64,000 bases of DNA from JANSWP01 sp041941305 (GTDB taxonomy: Bacteria; Bacteroidota; Bacteroidia; Chitinophagales; Saprospiraceae). The position numbers and the translations under genes were made by a program. A model generated the notes under the pieces. That model worked only from the letters and a program-made list of their open reading frames with translations, did no database searches and was not told the origin of the DNA. Positions 36,754 through 44,953 of this stretch are shown here, piece after piece. Where the stretch lies: contig JBGTQJ010000001.1 in assembly GCA_041941305.1 (NCBI GenBank), forward strand, positions 1-64,000. The letters run 5' to 3'. Within the stretch, counting starts at the first letter, position 1. Each line of letters opens with the position of its first letter.

Positions 36754-38132
36754 CAGAACATGTTTTTTATAGGTTCCACAAAAATGTCAATGTCGCCTGC
36801 ACCAAGGGTTAAAAGTACTTCTAAGTCTTTGGTTTTCAGGACATCCATCAAATTACTTTTCCACACCAACGTTTTGTTGGGATTTTTCATTTTTTCAAAG
36901 ATGATTTCAGAAGTCACACCTGGAATTGGTTCTTCTCTTGCTGGATAAATGTCCATAAGGAGAATTTCATCTAGCTCATCCAATGCTTCTGCAAATCCAT
37001 CCTGAAAATCACGCGTACGGGTGTATAAATGGGGTTGAAAAATGCCTGTAATTTTTCGATCCGGAAACAGCTCTTTTGCTGCTCCAATTGCCGCTTTTAA
37101 TTCTGTAGGATGATGAGCGTAATCATTGATATACACTACTTGTTCATCTCTGTAAATAAAATCAAACCTTCGTTCAATACCTTTGAATGTTTCCAATGCC
37201 AACCTGATAGATTCATGGGATACTCCAAGTTGTAGAGCGACTGCAATAGCCGCTGTGGCATTTTCAACATTGTGGCGACCGGGGAGGCTAAACCTTAAGG
37301 CTTTTAGTTGTAGGTTGTGAGTTGTGGGTTGTGAGTTGTGAGTTGTGAAATCAAAAACAAACCACCCACCTTCCACCCTCACTTTTTCAGCTCTGTAGGT
37401 GCCTTCCTCTACTCCATACGTTTCAAATAACTTCAACCCCTTTTGGGGCTCTTCAAAGTTTTGCGATAATTTATTTTGTATCAATAATCGCCCATTGGAC
37501 TTTATTTTTTTGACAAATTCCTTGAATCCAGATTCGTGCATATCTTCCACATTGCCGTAAATGTCCAAATGATCTGCATCCATACTCAGAATGACCGCAA
37601 TGTCAGGACTGAGGTGCAAAAAGGACCGGTCGTATTCGTCTGCTTCGACGATGACCCAATCACTTGTTCCTTCGACATAGTTGGATAGGTAATTTTGCGC
37701 GATACCACCCAAAAAGGCAGTGCAATCAATATCCCCTGTGCGCAAAATGTGCGTAAGGATAGAAGAAGTAGTCGTTTTCCCATGTGTGCCCGCGATGGCG
37801 ATGGTTCGCTGCATCCGGCTTATCATCCCCAAGACTTCAGCCCTTTTCTTAAAAGGACAATTACGCTTTTTTAAAAAGTGTAACTCACTGTTATTCTGTG
37901 AGATAGCAGGAGTATAGATTACCAAATCTATGCCAGAAGGTATTTTTTCAAGGTTTTCCTCATAATGAATGTTCATTCCTTCTTCGACCAACTTTCTGGT
38001 CAAAGCCGTTTCAGTTCGATCATAGCCGTGTATTTCAACTCCTCGATTATTAAAGTAGCGCGCTAAGGCACTCATGCCTATGCCGCCAATGCCGAGGAAG
38101 TATATTTTTTTGTAGGTTTTCAACGTTAGCAT
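36753..38132 (-). CDS. murC: UDP-N-acetylmuramate--L-alanine ligase
   Basis: 459 residues. The N-terminal UDP-binding domain (FLGIGGIGMSALARYF) is followed by the ATP-binding loop AGTHGKTTTSSILTHIL, the central HNVENATAAIAVAL and the C-terminal HPTELKAAI region. It adds L-Ala to UDP-MurNAc in the cytoplasm. Unusually, a 14-residue stretch TTHNSQPTTHNLQL (about 262-275) is encoded by six heptanucleotide repeats (37307-37348) just before the conserved LPGRHNVENA. Confidence 0.96.
   Translation of the reverse strand: MLTLKTYKKIYFLGIGGIGMSALARYFNNRGVEIHGYDRTETALTRKLVEEGMNIHYEENLEKIPSGIDLVIYTPAISQNNSELHFLKKRNCPFKKRAEVLGMISRMQRTIAIAGTHGKTTTSSILTHILRTGDIDCTAFLGGIAQNYLSNYVEGTSDWVIVEADEYDRSFLHLSPDIAVILSMDADHLDIYGNVEDMHESGFKEFVKKIKSNGRLLIQNKLSQNFEEPQKGLKLFETYGVEEGTYRAEKVRVEGGWFVFDFTTHNSQPTTHNLQLKALRFSLPGRHNVENATAAIAVALQLGVSHESIRLALETFKGIERRFDFIYRDEQVVYINDYAHHPTELKAAIGAAKELFPDRKITGIFQPHLYTRTRDFQDGFAEALDELDEILLMDIYPAREEPIPGVTSEIIFEKMKNPNKTLVWKSNLMDVLKTKDLEVLLTLGAGDIDIFVEPIKNMF
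37307..37348 (-). repeat. Heptanucleotide tandem array inside murC
   Basis: Six consecutive 7-base units of the form GTTGTGA (variants GTTGTAG, GTTGTGG) on the plus strand, 42 bases in all, so exactly 14 codons of murC. Seven is not a multiple of three, so a gain or loss of one unit would shift the frame. Confidence 0.85.
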
Positions 38133-38156
38133 TAAATTCTAAAATCAACTGATATT

Positions 38157-38549
38157 CTATTTAAAATCAAGTCGTTGTTTAAAGCCTACTTTTATTGCAT
38201 TTTTATTCCCAATTACCAATAAGGTTAACCCTATAAATAATAAAAAGAAATTTTCCCACGTGTATACATTTAGAGCATAAACATCATATGGGTAACTAGG
38301 GATATAATAAAATACATCTTCGTAAAAGAGGTAAAAACATAGGATGCTAAAAGGAGTAAAAAGAATGCTTCTTAAAAAATCATTTTTCATAACCTTATTA
38401 TATCCTTGAAATACTTCCTTTTTTTTAGAATATATATATGAAATAAATACTCCCCAAAAACCACCATCAACTACAAAGTTTTCAAGACCATTTAGCAAAA
38501 ATTCTAATGTCTGGTTTATTAGGTCAAGTAAAGGTTTTATTAAATTCAT
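38157..38549 (-). CDS. Hypothetical small membrane protein
   Basis: 130 residues with an N-terminal helical part and two to three hydrophobic segments (FLRSILFTPFSILCFYLFYEDVF, FFLLFIGLTLLVIG), probably in the inner membrane. I recognise no family. It lies upstream of murC on the same strand, next to the DUF559 gene, and is not a usual cluster member. Confidence 0.55.
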   Translation of the reverse strand: MNLIKPLLDLINQTLEFLLNGLENFVVDGGFWGVFISYIYSKKKEVFQGYNKVMKNDFLRSILFTPFSILCFYLFYEDVFYYIPSYPYDVYALNVYTWENFFLLFIGLTLLVIGNKNAIKVGFKQRLDFK

Positions 38550-38665
38550 AAAATTTGTTTAAAACATTTTAAAATATGTAAAATAGCTTCAGCATATCTT
38601 GTCATTTATATCAATCCATTTCAGTAAATAATTCTCTACGAATAATAAAACTCAAATTCCTCTCG

Positions 38666-39205
38666 CAACCCCCTAGCCCCCTGGAGGGGGAAAATCTGCA
38701 CGCGTTTACGAGTTTGGAAAGGGTTATTAGGGAATCAACTGTTCTTTGATTTTTTTTAAAACGTTTTCTAAATCGTTCAATACTTCTTCGTTTTTGAATC
38801 TCAACTCTTTTATCTCTATTTCTTTTAATGCTTTGGTTCTCAACCGGTCATATTCTTTATGTTCTTCATTTTCGTGATACTTGCCATCCAATTCAATTGC
38901 TAATTTTACTTTGTGGCAATAAAAATCCAGAATAAAATTCCCTATTGGATGTTGCCTTCTAAATTTAAAACCATGTAACTTTTTACCTTTCAATTGATTC
39001 CATAGTTTTTGCTCTGCTTCAGTAGAGTTTCTCCTATTTTTCTTAGCAAATTCAAACAATCTCGAACTTGCTTGATGAAACATATCATGCTCTTTTTCCA
39101 TGTAATTGGATTATTCTTGAAATTAAGCGATACTGTCCCTCCTATAGGGCTGTTAAGTTTTCCCAACGCAGCCCCTTAATCCCCTAGAGGGGAAAATCCA
39201 CCCGC
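38666..39205. repeat. Direct repeats flanking the DUF559 gene
   Basis: A palindromic motif AACCCCCTAGCCCCCTGGAG with GGGGAAAATC (from 38667) has a related copy from about 39170 (GCCCCTTAATCCCCTAGAGG then GGAAAATC). The copies are in the same orientation, one on each side of the DUF559 gene. Repeats of this CCCCTxxCCCC type are widespread in Bacteroidota. A third, CCTTTGG-like motif follows at 39249. Confidence 0.6.
38727..39101 (-). CDS. DUF559 endonuclease-like protein
   Basis: 124 residues. NRRNSTEAEQKLWNQLKGKK leads into FRRQHPIGNFILDFYCHKVKLAIELDG, which gives the Vsr/PD-(D/E)XK-type core (D in ILDFYC, E-x-D in AIELDG). A basic helical tail follows. Small DUF559 proteins are predicted nucleases related to very-short-patch repair enzymes. 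Their role in Bacteroidota is unclear. It is flanked by related repeats and sits between murG and murC, so it is likely an insertion in the cluster. Confidence 0.85.
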   Translation of the reverse strand: MEKEHDMFHQASSRLFEFAKKNRRNSTEAEQKLWNQLKGKKLHGFKFRRQHPIGNFILDFYCHKVKLAIELDGKYHENEEHKEYDRLRTKALKEIEIKELRFKNEEVLNDLENVLKKIKEQLIP

Positions 39206-39321
39206 TTCTAAGTTCTTAATTTTAGTGGGCAGCTGCTCCTCCTTTTCCCAAGGGGACTCCTTCGGAGAGGAGGCTGGGAGGTCTGCGAGAGCATTTTTCA
39301 ATAAATAATAACCCTTGCTAG

Positions 39322-39505
39322 GCAGGGGTGATTGGTTCTATTATTTTCATGATGTGCTAAAGGATTATGCAGGTTTTTTTCTTCTAAATTCCTGAAAGTT
39401 CAAGTTCAAGACCAAGTTCAATTTCAATTCTTGGGCTTGAACTTGGTCTTGAACTTGAATTTGAAAAAAATCACAGAGCATATTTTTAGAACTAATCACC
39501 CCTGC
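39322..39505. mobile_element. MITE with GCAGGGGTGATTGG termini, copy 2, at the murG stop
   Basis: Same termini and the same CAAGTTCAAGACC-type fold-back interior as 17389-17573, in the opposite orientation. It is flanked by CTTGCTAG on both sides, an 8-base target duplication. The right duplication (39506-39513) contains the murG stop codon, so the element inserted exactly at the end of murG without removing its stop. Confidence 0.88.
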
Positions 39506-39509
39506 CTTG

Positions 39510-40646
39510 CTAGGGGGTTGCACTGGCCAAGTCCAAAACCTGCTCTCCAATCACCCTCGCCGCATTTTCCCTCTTCAAGCCCAAAATACTTCGACTGAGT
39601 TCTTCACAAAGCCCCTCATCTCCAAGCACATCAAGAGCTTTTTCAATAATCATCTCATTTGCATCCTTATCCTTCACCAAAACCGCTGCTTCCTTCTCTA
39701 CCAATGCCATGGCATTTCTCGTTTGGTGATCTTCTGCTACATTAGGCGAAGGAATCAAAATCGAAGGTTTGCCTACAAAACACAATTCAGAAATCGTCAA
39801 TGCACCAGACCTACCAATGATGACATCTGCCATGCTATAGGCCAGATCCATACGGTCAATAAATTGAACAACGCTGACATTTTCCAATTGAGCCGTGTCC
39901 GACTGTTTCATTTCTTCTATGTATAAATTACCCGCTTGCCAAAGAACTTGTATTTCGGGGTGTTGTTTAATCAGCTCAGCATTGGCAACCATCGCATTAT
40001 TGATGGATCTGGCGCCGAGGCTGCCCCCGAAGACGAAAATCGTTTTTTTGTTTTTATCAAAATTGAAATATTCATAAGCCTCGTCCTGCTTTTGGTCGAG
40101 GTTTTGAAATAAAGTTTCCCGCACCGGGTTTCCAGTCAAGACTATTTTATCTTTTGGAAACCATTGCTCCAATCCTTCATAGGCTACACAAATTTTACTT
40201 GCACGCCTTGCTAAAAGTCGATTGGTAACTCCTGGAAAAGAATTCTGTTCCTGCAACAAAACTGGAATTCCTTTTCGACTTGCTACTTCCAATGTAGGTC
40301 CACTAGCATATCCTCCTACGCCAACTACTACATCCGGATTGAAGCGATTGATTATCTGATTCGCTTTCCATAAACTGCTAATGAGTTTAAATGGGAACAT
40401 CAGGTTTCGCAATGTCAACTGTCTATGGAATCCACTTATCCAGAGACCTTCAATAGCGTATCCCGCTTTTGGGACCTTTTCCATTTCAATCCTGCCCTTT
40501 GCACCAACAAATAATATATCTGCATTGGGCTTTAATTTTTTTATCTCATTGGCTATCGCGATGGCGGGAAAAACGTGCCCGCCAGTACCCCCACCAGAGA
40601 TAATTACTCTTGGATTTTCTGTTTTCAAAAGAACATTTTTTGTCAT
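39510..40646 (-). CDS. murG: Lipid II synthase (UDP-GlcNAc:lipid I transferase)
   Basis: 378 residues. GGGTGGHVFPAIAIANE binds lipid I and diphosphate. VVGVGGYASGP, QEQNSFPGVTNRLL and FGGSLGARSINNAM are GT-B glycosyltransferase motifs, and the UDP-GlcNAc site contains FVGKPSILIPSP. It acts at the inner face of the membrane to make lipid II. The stop codon is part of the target duplication of the adjacent MITE. Confidence 0.96.
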   Translation of the reverse strand: MTKNVLLKTENPRVIISGGGTGGHVFPAIAIANEIKKLKPNADILFVGAKGRIEMEKVPKAGYAIEGLWISGFHRQLTLRNLMFPFKLISSLWKANQIINRFNPDVVVGVGGYASGPTLEVASRKGIPVLLQEQNSFPGVTNRLLARRASKICVAYEGLEQWFPKDKIVLTGNPVRETLFQNLDQKQDEAYEYFNFDKNKKTIFVFGGSLGARSINNAMVANAELIKQHPEIQVLWQAGNLYIEEMKQSDTAQLENVSVVQFIDRMDLAYSMADVIIGRSGALTISELCFVGKPSILIPSPNVAEDHQTRNAMALVEKEAAVLVKDKDANEMIIEKALDVLGDEGLCEELSRSILGLKRENAARVIGEQVLDLASATP

Positions 40647-40800
40647 GGTTAAGCATTCAGAGTTAACTTTTTAATCTTTCTGAATTTTCCCTTAACCAAT
40701 CGTTGAAGAATCATTTAAAAAATTCTGCAAACTGCCTACTGCAATCTGCTGATTAATATTGATTTCCGATCCTTCTTTATGACAATACTTTAATAGTGAT

Positions 40801-40906
40801 TAAAAAATAACTTCATCATTTTGATTTCGTCAAATAAGCTCAACTTCATTTCTTATCAGGCTTTCAGCCTTCGCTCATTTGACGAAACGATGAAGTTATT
40901 TTTTAA
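40801..40906. repeat. Long inverted repeat between murG and ftsW
   Basis: TAAAAAATAACTTCATC at the left is inverted at the right (GATGAAGTTATTTTTTA), and the pairing continues inward (TTTCGTCAAAT/ATTTGACGAAA). The interior is about 40 bases without an ORF. It is probably a MITE remnant. Its right end stops 8 bases before the ftsW stop codon. Confidence 0.7.
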
Positions 40907-40913
40907 GGGTTAC

Positions 40914-42470
40914 TTAATTGTTTCGATTTCCACCGCCACCACTTCGGTAGCCACCACCCCCTCCGCCACGATTTCCTCCTCCTCGGTTTCCACCACCGCC
41001 ACCGCGGTAACCACCGCCACCACGGTTTCCGCCACCACGATTTCCGCCTCCTCCCCTATAGCCGCCGCCACCGCCGCGATTTCCACCACCTCGGTTTCCG
41101 CCGCCACCGCGATAACCACCGCCGCCTTGTCCACCGCCGCGATTTCCACCTTTATATCCACCTCCATCTCTTCTATCGCCGCCGCCACCTTTTCGATAAC
41201 CTCCTCCATCATGACGTTTATGCTGACCATCGCCATCTTGTCCTTTTTGTTGTTCCCCTTTCTGATCTTGCTTCTGATCTTTGGAAGTTTCAGATTTTCC
41301 TTTTGAGGAACTTTTTGCTGTTGCCAAGTCTCCGCCTAAGCGACCACTTTCAATGAACTTACTGACACTCAATATAATTCCAAAGAAAACACAAGTGAAC
41401 AAAAGTGAAGTCCCTCCCCAACTTACCATGGGTAAAGGCAATCCCGTCACAGGCACCAGGTTCACAGATACTGCCATATTGATCAGTGCCTGAAGAACAA
41501 GTAATATGGTCAGCCCCATTGCTGCCATTGCCCCAAAGGATTTTTCACTTTTGGTAACCAATGTGGCAGTTCTGAACAACAAAAGGACGTATAATCCCAA
41601 AATGATGAAACCTCCTATCAATCCATATTCTTCACAAATAATGGCGTAGATATAATCTGCATGAGAAGCTGGCAAGAAATTTCTTTGAACAGAATTTCCG
41701 GGACCAAGGCCAAATAGTTCACCATTCGCTATTGCAATTTTTGCCTGTTCAACCTCATAGATACCTTCTCCCATAGGGTTGAAATCTGCGAATCGGCTCA
41801 TCCAGGTATCCGCTCTCACTACTTCCAGACCCATTTCTCCTAAAATAATTAGGAAGGCAAATACTACAATCCATAGCAAAATCAACAATCCAATATATTT
41901 CAGGGATACCCTGCCGATGAACATCATCAATAAGCAGGTCCCCAATAGTAGCAAGGCTGTAGACATATCTGCAGGAGCAATCAAACCACAAACCAAAAGG
42001 ATTGGCATAATAATGGGCATAAAGGCTTTTTGTAGATCTTTGATGTAATCCTTATGACGTGTAATCTCCCTAGCTACAAAAAGTATCAGCGCCAATTTTG
42101 CCAAATCTGATGTTTGGAAATTGATTCCTACATAAGGTATCTCTAACCACCTTCTTGCCTGATTGATGTCTTCACCCAGCGCTAATGTCAAGACCAATAA
42201 TGGAATGGCAATCACCATCAGATAAGGTGCCGCTTTATTGAAGCGCATATAATGCATCAAATAAGCCAGATAACAAAGGAATAATCCTCCTATCAATTTG
42301 ATACCATGTCCCATCAGATAGGCTTCTGTATCTCCACCTCGTAGTCTATATGCCATAGAGCTCGTCGCACTGTACACGGCCAAAATGGAGAACATGGCAA
42401 GCACTGCCAAAATCATCCAAATGACTTTGTCACCTCTTAATGTCGCATATATTCTTGCTCCTAAACTCAT
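40914..42470 (-). CDS. ftsW: Septal peptidoglycan polymerase FtsW with a Gly/Arg-rich tail
   Basis: 518 residues. The SEDS core (about 1-383) has about ten membrane helices and family motifs such as QTSDLAKLALILFVAR, GLGPGNSVQRNFLPASHADY and PLPMVSWGGTSLL. It polymerises lipid II with its partner FtsI. After KFIESGRLGG comes a hydrophilic Lys/Gln/Asp linker (about 385-420), then about 100 residues of RGG-type repeats (GGYRGGGGNRGGGNRGG pattern) to the end. Normal FtsW ends near 380-400, so the tail is an unusual cytoplasmic extension. Its codons vary and there is no internal stop, so it appears to be translated. Confidence 0.95.
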   Translation of the reverse strand: MSLGARIYATLRGDKVIWMILAVLAMFSILAVYSATSSMAYRLRGGDTEAYLMGHGIKLIGGLFLCYLAYLMHYMRFNKAAPYLMVIAIPLLVLTLALGEDINQARRWLEIPYVGINFQTSDLAKLALILFVAREITRHKDYIKDLQKAFMPIIMPILLVCGLIAPADMSTALLLLGTCLLMMFIGRVSLKYIGLLILLWIVVFAFLIILGEMGLEVVRADTWMSRFADFNPMGEGIYEVEQAKIAIANGELFGLGPGNSVQRNFLPASHADYIYAIICEEYGLIGGFIILGLYVLLLFRTATLVTKSEKSFGAMAAMGLTILLVLQALINMAVSVNLVPVTGLPLPMVSWGGTSLLFTCVFFGIILSVSKFIESGRLGGDLATAKSSSKGKSETSKDQKQDQKGEQQKGQDGDGQHKRHDGGGYRKGGGGDRRDGGGYKGGNRGGGQGGGGYRGGGGNRGGGNRGGGGGYRGGGGNRGGGNRGGGGYRGGGGGNRGGGNRGGGGGGYRSGGGGNRNN

Positions 42471-42557
42471 GGTATTTTTTTTACGCTAAATTTTTTATAA
42501 TCATTATGATTTTTCACGATTCTCCTTTTCATAAATCATCATATAAAATCATAATAA

Positions 42558-43853
42558 TCAGCGTTTTATTTTCTCAACAGCTTCCTTAAACAACTCCCCC
42601 CTATTCTCATAATTCTCAAACAAATCAAAACTTGAACAAGCCGGACTCAACAAAACGACATCCCCTTTTTCTGCATAAATAGTCGCCCTCTCAACTGCCT
42701 CTTCCGCGCTTTTAGTTTCTTCTATTACTTTCACAATAGCTGAAAAAGTTTCTATCAATTTTTGATTATCCACTCCCAAACAAATCAGGGCTTTGACTTT
42801 ATCTTCAACCAATTTTTCAATTTTAGTGTAATCATTTCCTTTATCGAGCCCTCCTGCAATCCAAACGATAGGTTTTTCCATTGCTTCCAAAGCATAATAA
42901 ACAGAATCAACATTGGTTGCTTTGCTGTCATTGATATAGTCCACACCTTTAATTTGGGTCACTAGTTCAAGGCGATGAGGCACACTTTCGAAAGTATTTA
43001 AACCCTCTTGAATGACATTATCCTTAAGCCCAAATTCCTTTGCAACAAGAATCGCACAGGTGGCATTGAAATAATTGTGTGAACCTTTCAACACAAAATG
43101 GCTCATATCAAATTCCGAATCACCTACTTTTAGATGACTGTTATTTAGATTTAATTCATCACTAACTGCGACCTGCCTATTGCCTACTGCCAACTGTACT
43201 AGTTTCGAGTTTATAATAAACAAATCTTCTTCCTTCAAATTCATCGCAATCCGAAACTTTGACTGAACATAATTTTCCATTTTGTAATCATATCTATCCA
43301 GATGATCTGGCGTGATATTCAACAAAATGGCTACATCAGGTCGAAAGTGTTGGATGCCATCTAATTGGAAGCTAGATAACTCCAGGACATAAATTTCCCT
43401 CAATTTCTCTGTAAGTATCCGGGCAAAACTGCGACCGACATTCCCTCCAATGCCGACGCTCAGACCTGCTGTATTGAGCAGGTGGTAAGTTAATTTGGTC
43501 GTGGTAGTTTTCCCGTTGCTCCCCGTTATGCCAATAATTTTGGCATCAGTATGTCTGCTTGCAAATTCAATTTCCGAAATGACCGGTATACCCCTTTGTT
43601 TGATTGCCCTAATAATAGAAGTGTGCTCTGGTATGCCGGGGCTTTTGATGACCTCGATCGCTTCGGTTAGTTTTTCAAAAGTATGCTTATTTTCCTCGTA
43701 TGGAATAGCGTTTGTTTCAAGTTCGTATTTGAAATTTTCCTTTATGCCTCCATAATCTGAAAGGAAAACCTCATAGTTCATTTTTTTGGCTAGTAATGCT
43801 GCTCCGACCCCGCTTTCGCCACCTCCCAAGACAACTATTTTTGGTTTTCTCAT
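42558..43853 (-). CDS. murD: UDP-N-acetylmuramoylalanine--D-glutamate ligase
   Basis: 431 residues. The N-terminal Rossmann-like part (VVLGGGESGVGAALLA) is followed by the ATP loop GITGSNGKTTTTKLTYHLL, NITPDHLDRYDYKMENYV, and the C-terminal DSKATNVDSVYYALE and LSPACSSFDLFENYENRG. It adds D-Glu to the growing stem peptide. Residues around 217-228 (VQLAVGNRQVAV) derive from a heptanucleotide repeat (43164-43198) in a surface region between conserved blocks. Confidence 0.96.
   Translation of the reverse strand: MRKPKIVVLGGGESGVGAALLAKKMNYEVFLSDYGGIKENFKYELETNAIPYEENKHTFEKLTEAIEVIKSPGIPEHTSIIRAIKQRGIPVISEIEFASRHTDAKIIGITGSNGKTTTTKLTYHLLNTAGLSVGIGGNVGRSFARILTEKLREIYVLELSSFQLDGIQHFRPDVAILLNITPDHLDRYDYKMENYVQSKFRIAMNLKEEDLFIINSKLVQLAVGNRQVAVSDELNLNNSHLKVGDSEFDMSHFVLKGSHNYFNATCAILVAKEFGLKDNVIQEGLNTFESVPHRLELVTQIKGVDYINDSKATNVDSVYYALEAMEKPIVWIAGGLDKGNDYTKIEKLVEDKVKALICLGVDNQKLIETFSAIVKVIEETKSAEEAVERATIYAEKGDVVLLSPACSSFDLFENYENRGELFKEAVEKIKR
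43164..43198 (-). repeat. Degenerate heptanucleotide array inside murD
   Basis: Five 7-base units on the plus strand: AACTGCG ACCTGCC TATTGCC TACTGCC AACTGTA (35 bases). Related heptamers occur in intergenic sequence at about 40725-40755, 50945-50980 and 51003-51030. It encodes an in-frame surface segment of MurD. Confidence 0.65.
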
Positions 43854-43871
43854 GATGACTTGGGGTAATTT

Positions 43872-44261
43872 TCAAAAATGTAATAATCCTTCAATTTTAT
43901 TAATAAACCTTTGAGTATCCTCCATGAGTGGCTTCACTTTTTTTTCGTTGTATTCCTGAAAATCTCTATAATCAGCACTTTCTCTCAATCCAAAAAGTTT
44001 ATTATACAATTCACCTTCTTTTAAATCCACTAAGCCAGTTTTTACAAGGTTTGAATTAAATCCGGTTTTTACACCATTATGAGAAGTGGCTTTAAAATCA
44101 TTATAAATCAACCAAGCCGAAATCATGTAAAAAGCAGCATAATACAATCTGTTCAAAGTAGTATTCCAATGCCCATGCTCAGCTAAAAGCTTTGCCTCCT
44201 CTATCGCTTCCTTTGCTCTCTTAACTCTATATTTAGCTAAATCTTCCTTTGGAAAATTCAT
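43872..44261 (-). CDS. HEPN-domain protein, partner of the nucleotidyltransferase
   Basis: 129 residues, all-helical. It starts KYRVKRAKEAIEEAKLLAE, and NRLYYAAFYMISAWL is the typical HEPN helix. LRESADYRDF lies at the position where RNase HEPN proteins have R-x4-6-H, but that motif is not clearly present. HEPN/MNT pairs act as toxin-antitoxin systems, the MNT enzyme modifying or sequestering the HEPN RNase. Its start overlaps the upstream gene by 4 bases. The pair lies between mraY and murD. Confidence 0.8.
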   Translation of the reverse strand: MNFPKEDLAKYRVKRAKEAIEEAKLLAEHGHWNTTLNRLYYAAFYMISAWLIYNDFKATSHNGVKTGFNSNLVKTGLVDLKEGELYNKLFGLRESADYRDFQEYNEKKVKPLMEDTQRFINKIEGLLHF

Positions 44262-44941
44262 AATTCAATTCCTTCATTTTTAATATTTTGAAATAAAGGC
44301 GTTACTTTCAATTGACTCCAAACCTTTTTGTTTTCGATGACTGGGCTAACTACTTCCTCAAATTCCAATTCAACTTTGTAAAGACTTCTTCTAACTTGGT
44401 CTTCTAAATCTTCATCCAATTTTTTGTTTAATAAAATCAGTAAATCCCAATCTGAATCTTTTTTAAAATCCCCTCTTGCCCTCGAGCCAAAAAGGATTAT
44501 CTCTGCATCGCTGTCAATAGCTAAAACAGTAGATTTTATTTTGGATAATATGTTTGATTTAGTTAGCACCTTTACTAAAGTTAGGAATTCATTAGTTATA
44601 TTAATATTATAATTAAAATCTTCCAAATTCAATTCAGATTCAACTTCTAATTTTTTTAAGAGTCTAATAAATCCTTGCCATGATTTGCCCTCTTCAATCA
44701 ATTTGGCTTCTACGATTGTCTCATTGTCCAATAAGTTTTCTAACCTATAAGAAAAAATAGCATTAAATGTTTTCAGGTCAATTAAATCATCATCAATCAT
44801 AACTTCACAATGCTCAAAAAGTCCCATATAATCTTCAACTTTTGCCCATCCTTCATTATCATTATCTTTCGGTCGATTAGGTTTACACCATTTTCCTGTA
44901 GGTCTTAGATTTAGATGTACTTCATCATGTTTTGCAAACAT
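44258..44941 (-). CDS. MNT-type nucleotidyltransferase with an N-terminal extra domain
   Basis: 227 residues. The C-terminal half (about 125-227) is a minimal nucleotidyltransferase: ILFGSRARGDFKKDSDWDLL supplies the GS and Dx(D) metal site. The N-terminal about 100 residues (YMGLFEHCEVMIDDDLIDLKTF) resemble the cytoplasmic part of DUF4760-type membrane proteins, which I state with caution. Directly upstream the frame continues past a TGA at 44954-44956 into a 41-residue membrane segment, so the original protein was probably longer and membrane-anchored. It may still be made from ATG 44941. It overlaps the HEPN gene by 4 bases. Confidence 0.75.
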   Translation of the reverse strand: MFAKHDEVHLNLRPTGKWCKPNRPKDNDNEGWAKVEDYMGLFEHCEVMIDDDLIDLKTFNAIFSYRLENLLDNETIVEAKLIEEGKSWQGFIRLLKKLEVESELNLEDFNYNINITNEFLTLVKVLTKSNILSKIKSTVLAIDSDAEIILFGSRARGDFKKDSDWDLLILLNKKLDEDLEDQVRRSLYKVELEFEEVVSPVIENKKVWSQLKVTPLFQNIKNEGIEL

Positions 44942-44953
44942 CTTCTCTAATTC

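Noticed and set aside
37307..37348. CRISPR-like short repeats
   Set aside because: Seven-base tandem units without spacers, inside a coding gene; no cas genes or regular 25-40 base repeats occur anywhere in the window.
40821..41306. 161-codon plus-strand ORF rich in Ala, Thr and Ser
   Set aside because: It is the complement of the Gly/Arg-rich FtsW tail; its low-complexity composition follows from the repeat.
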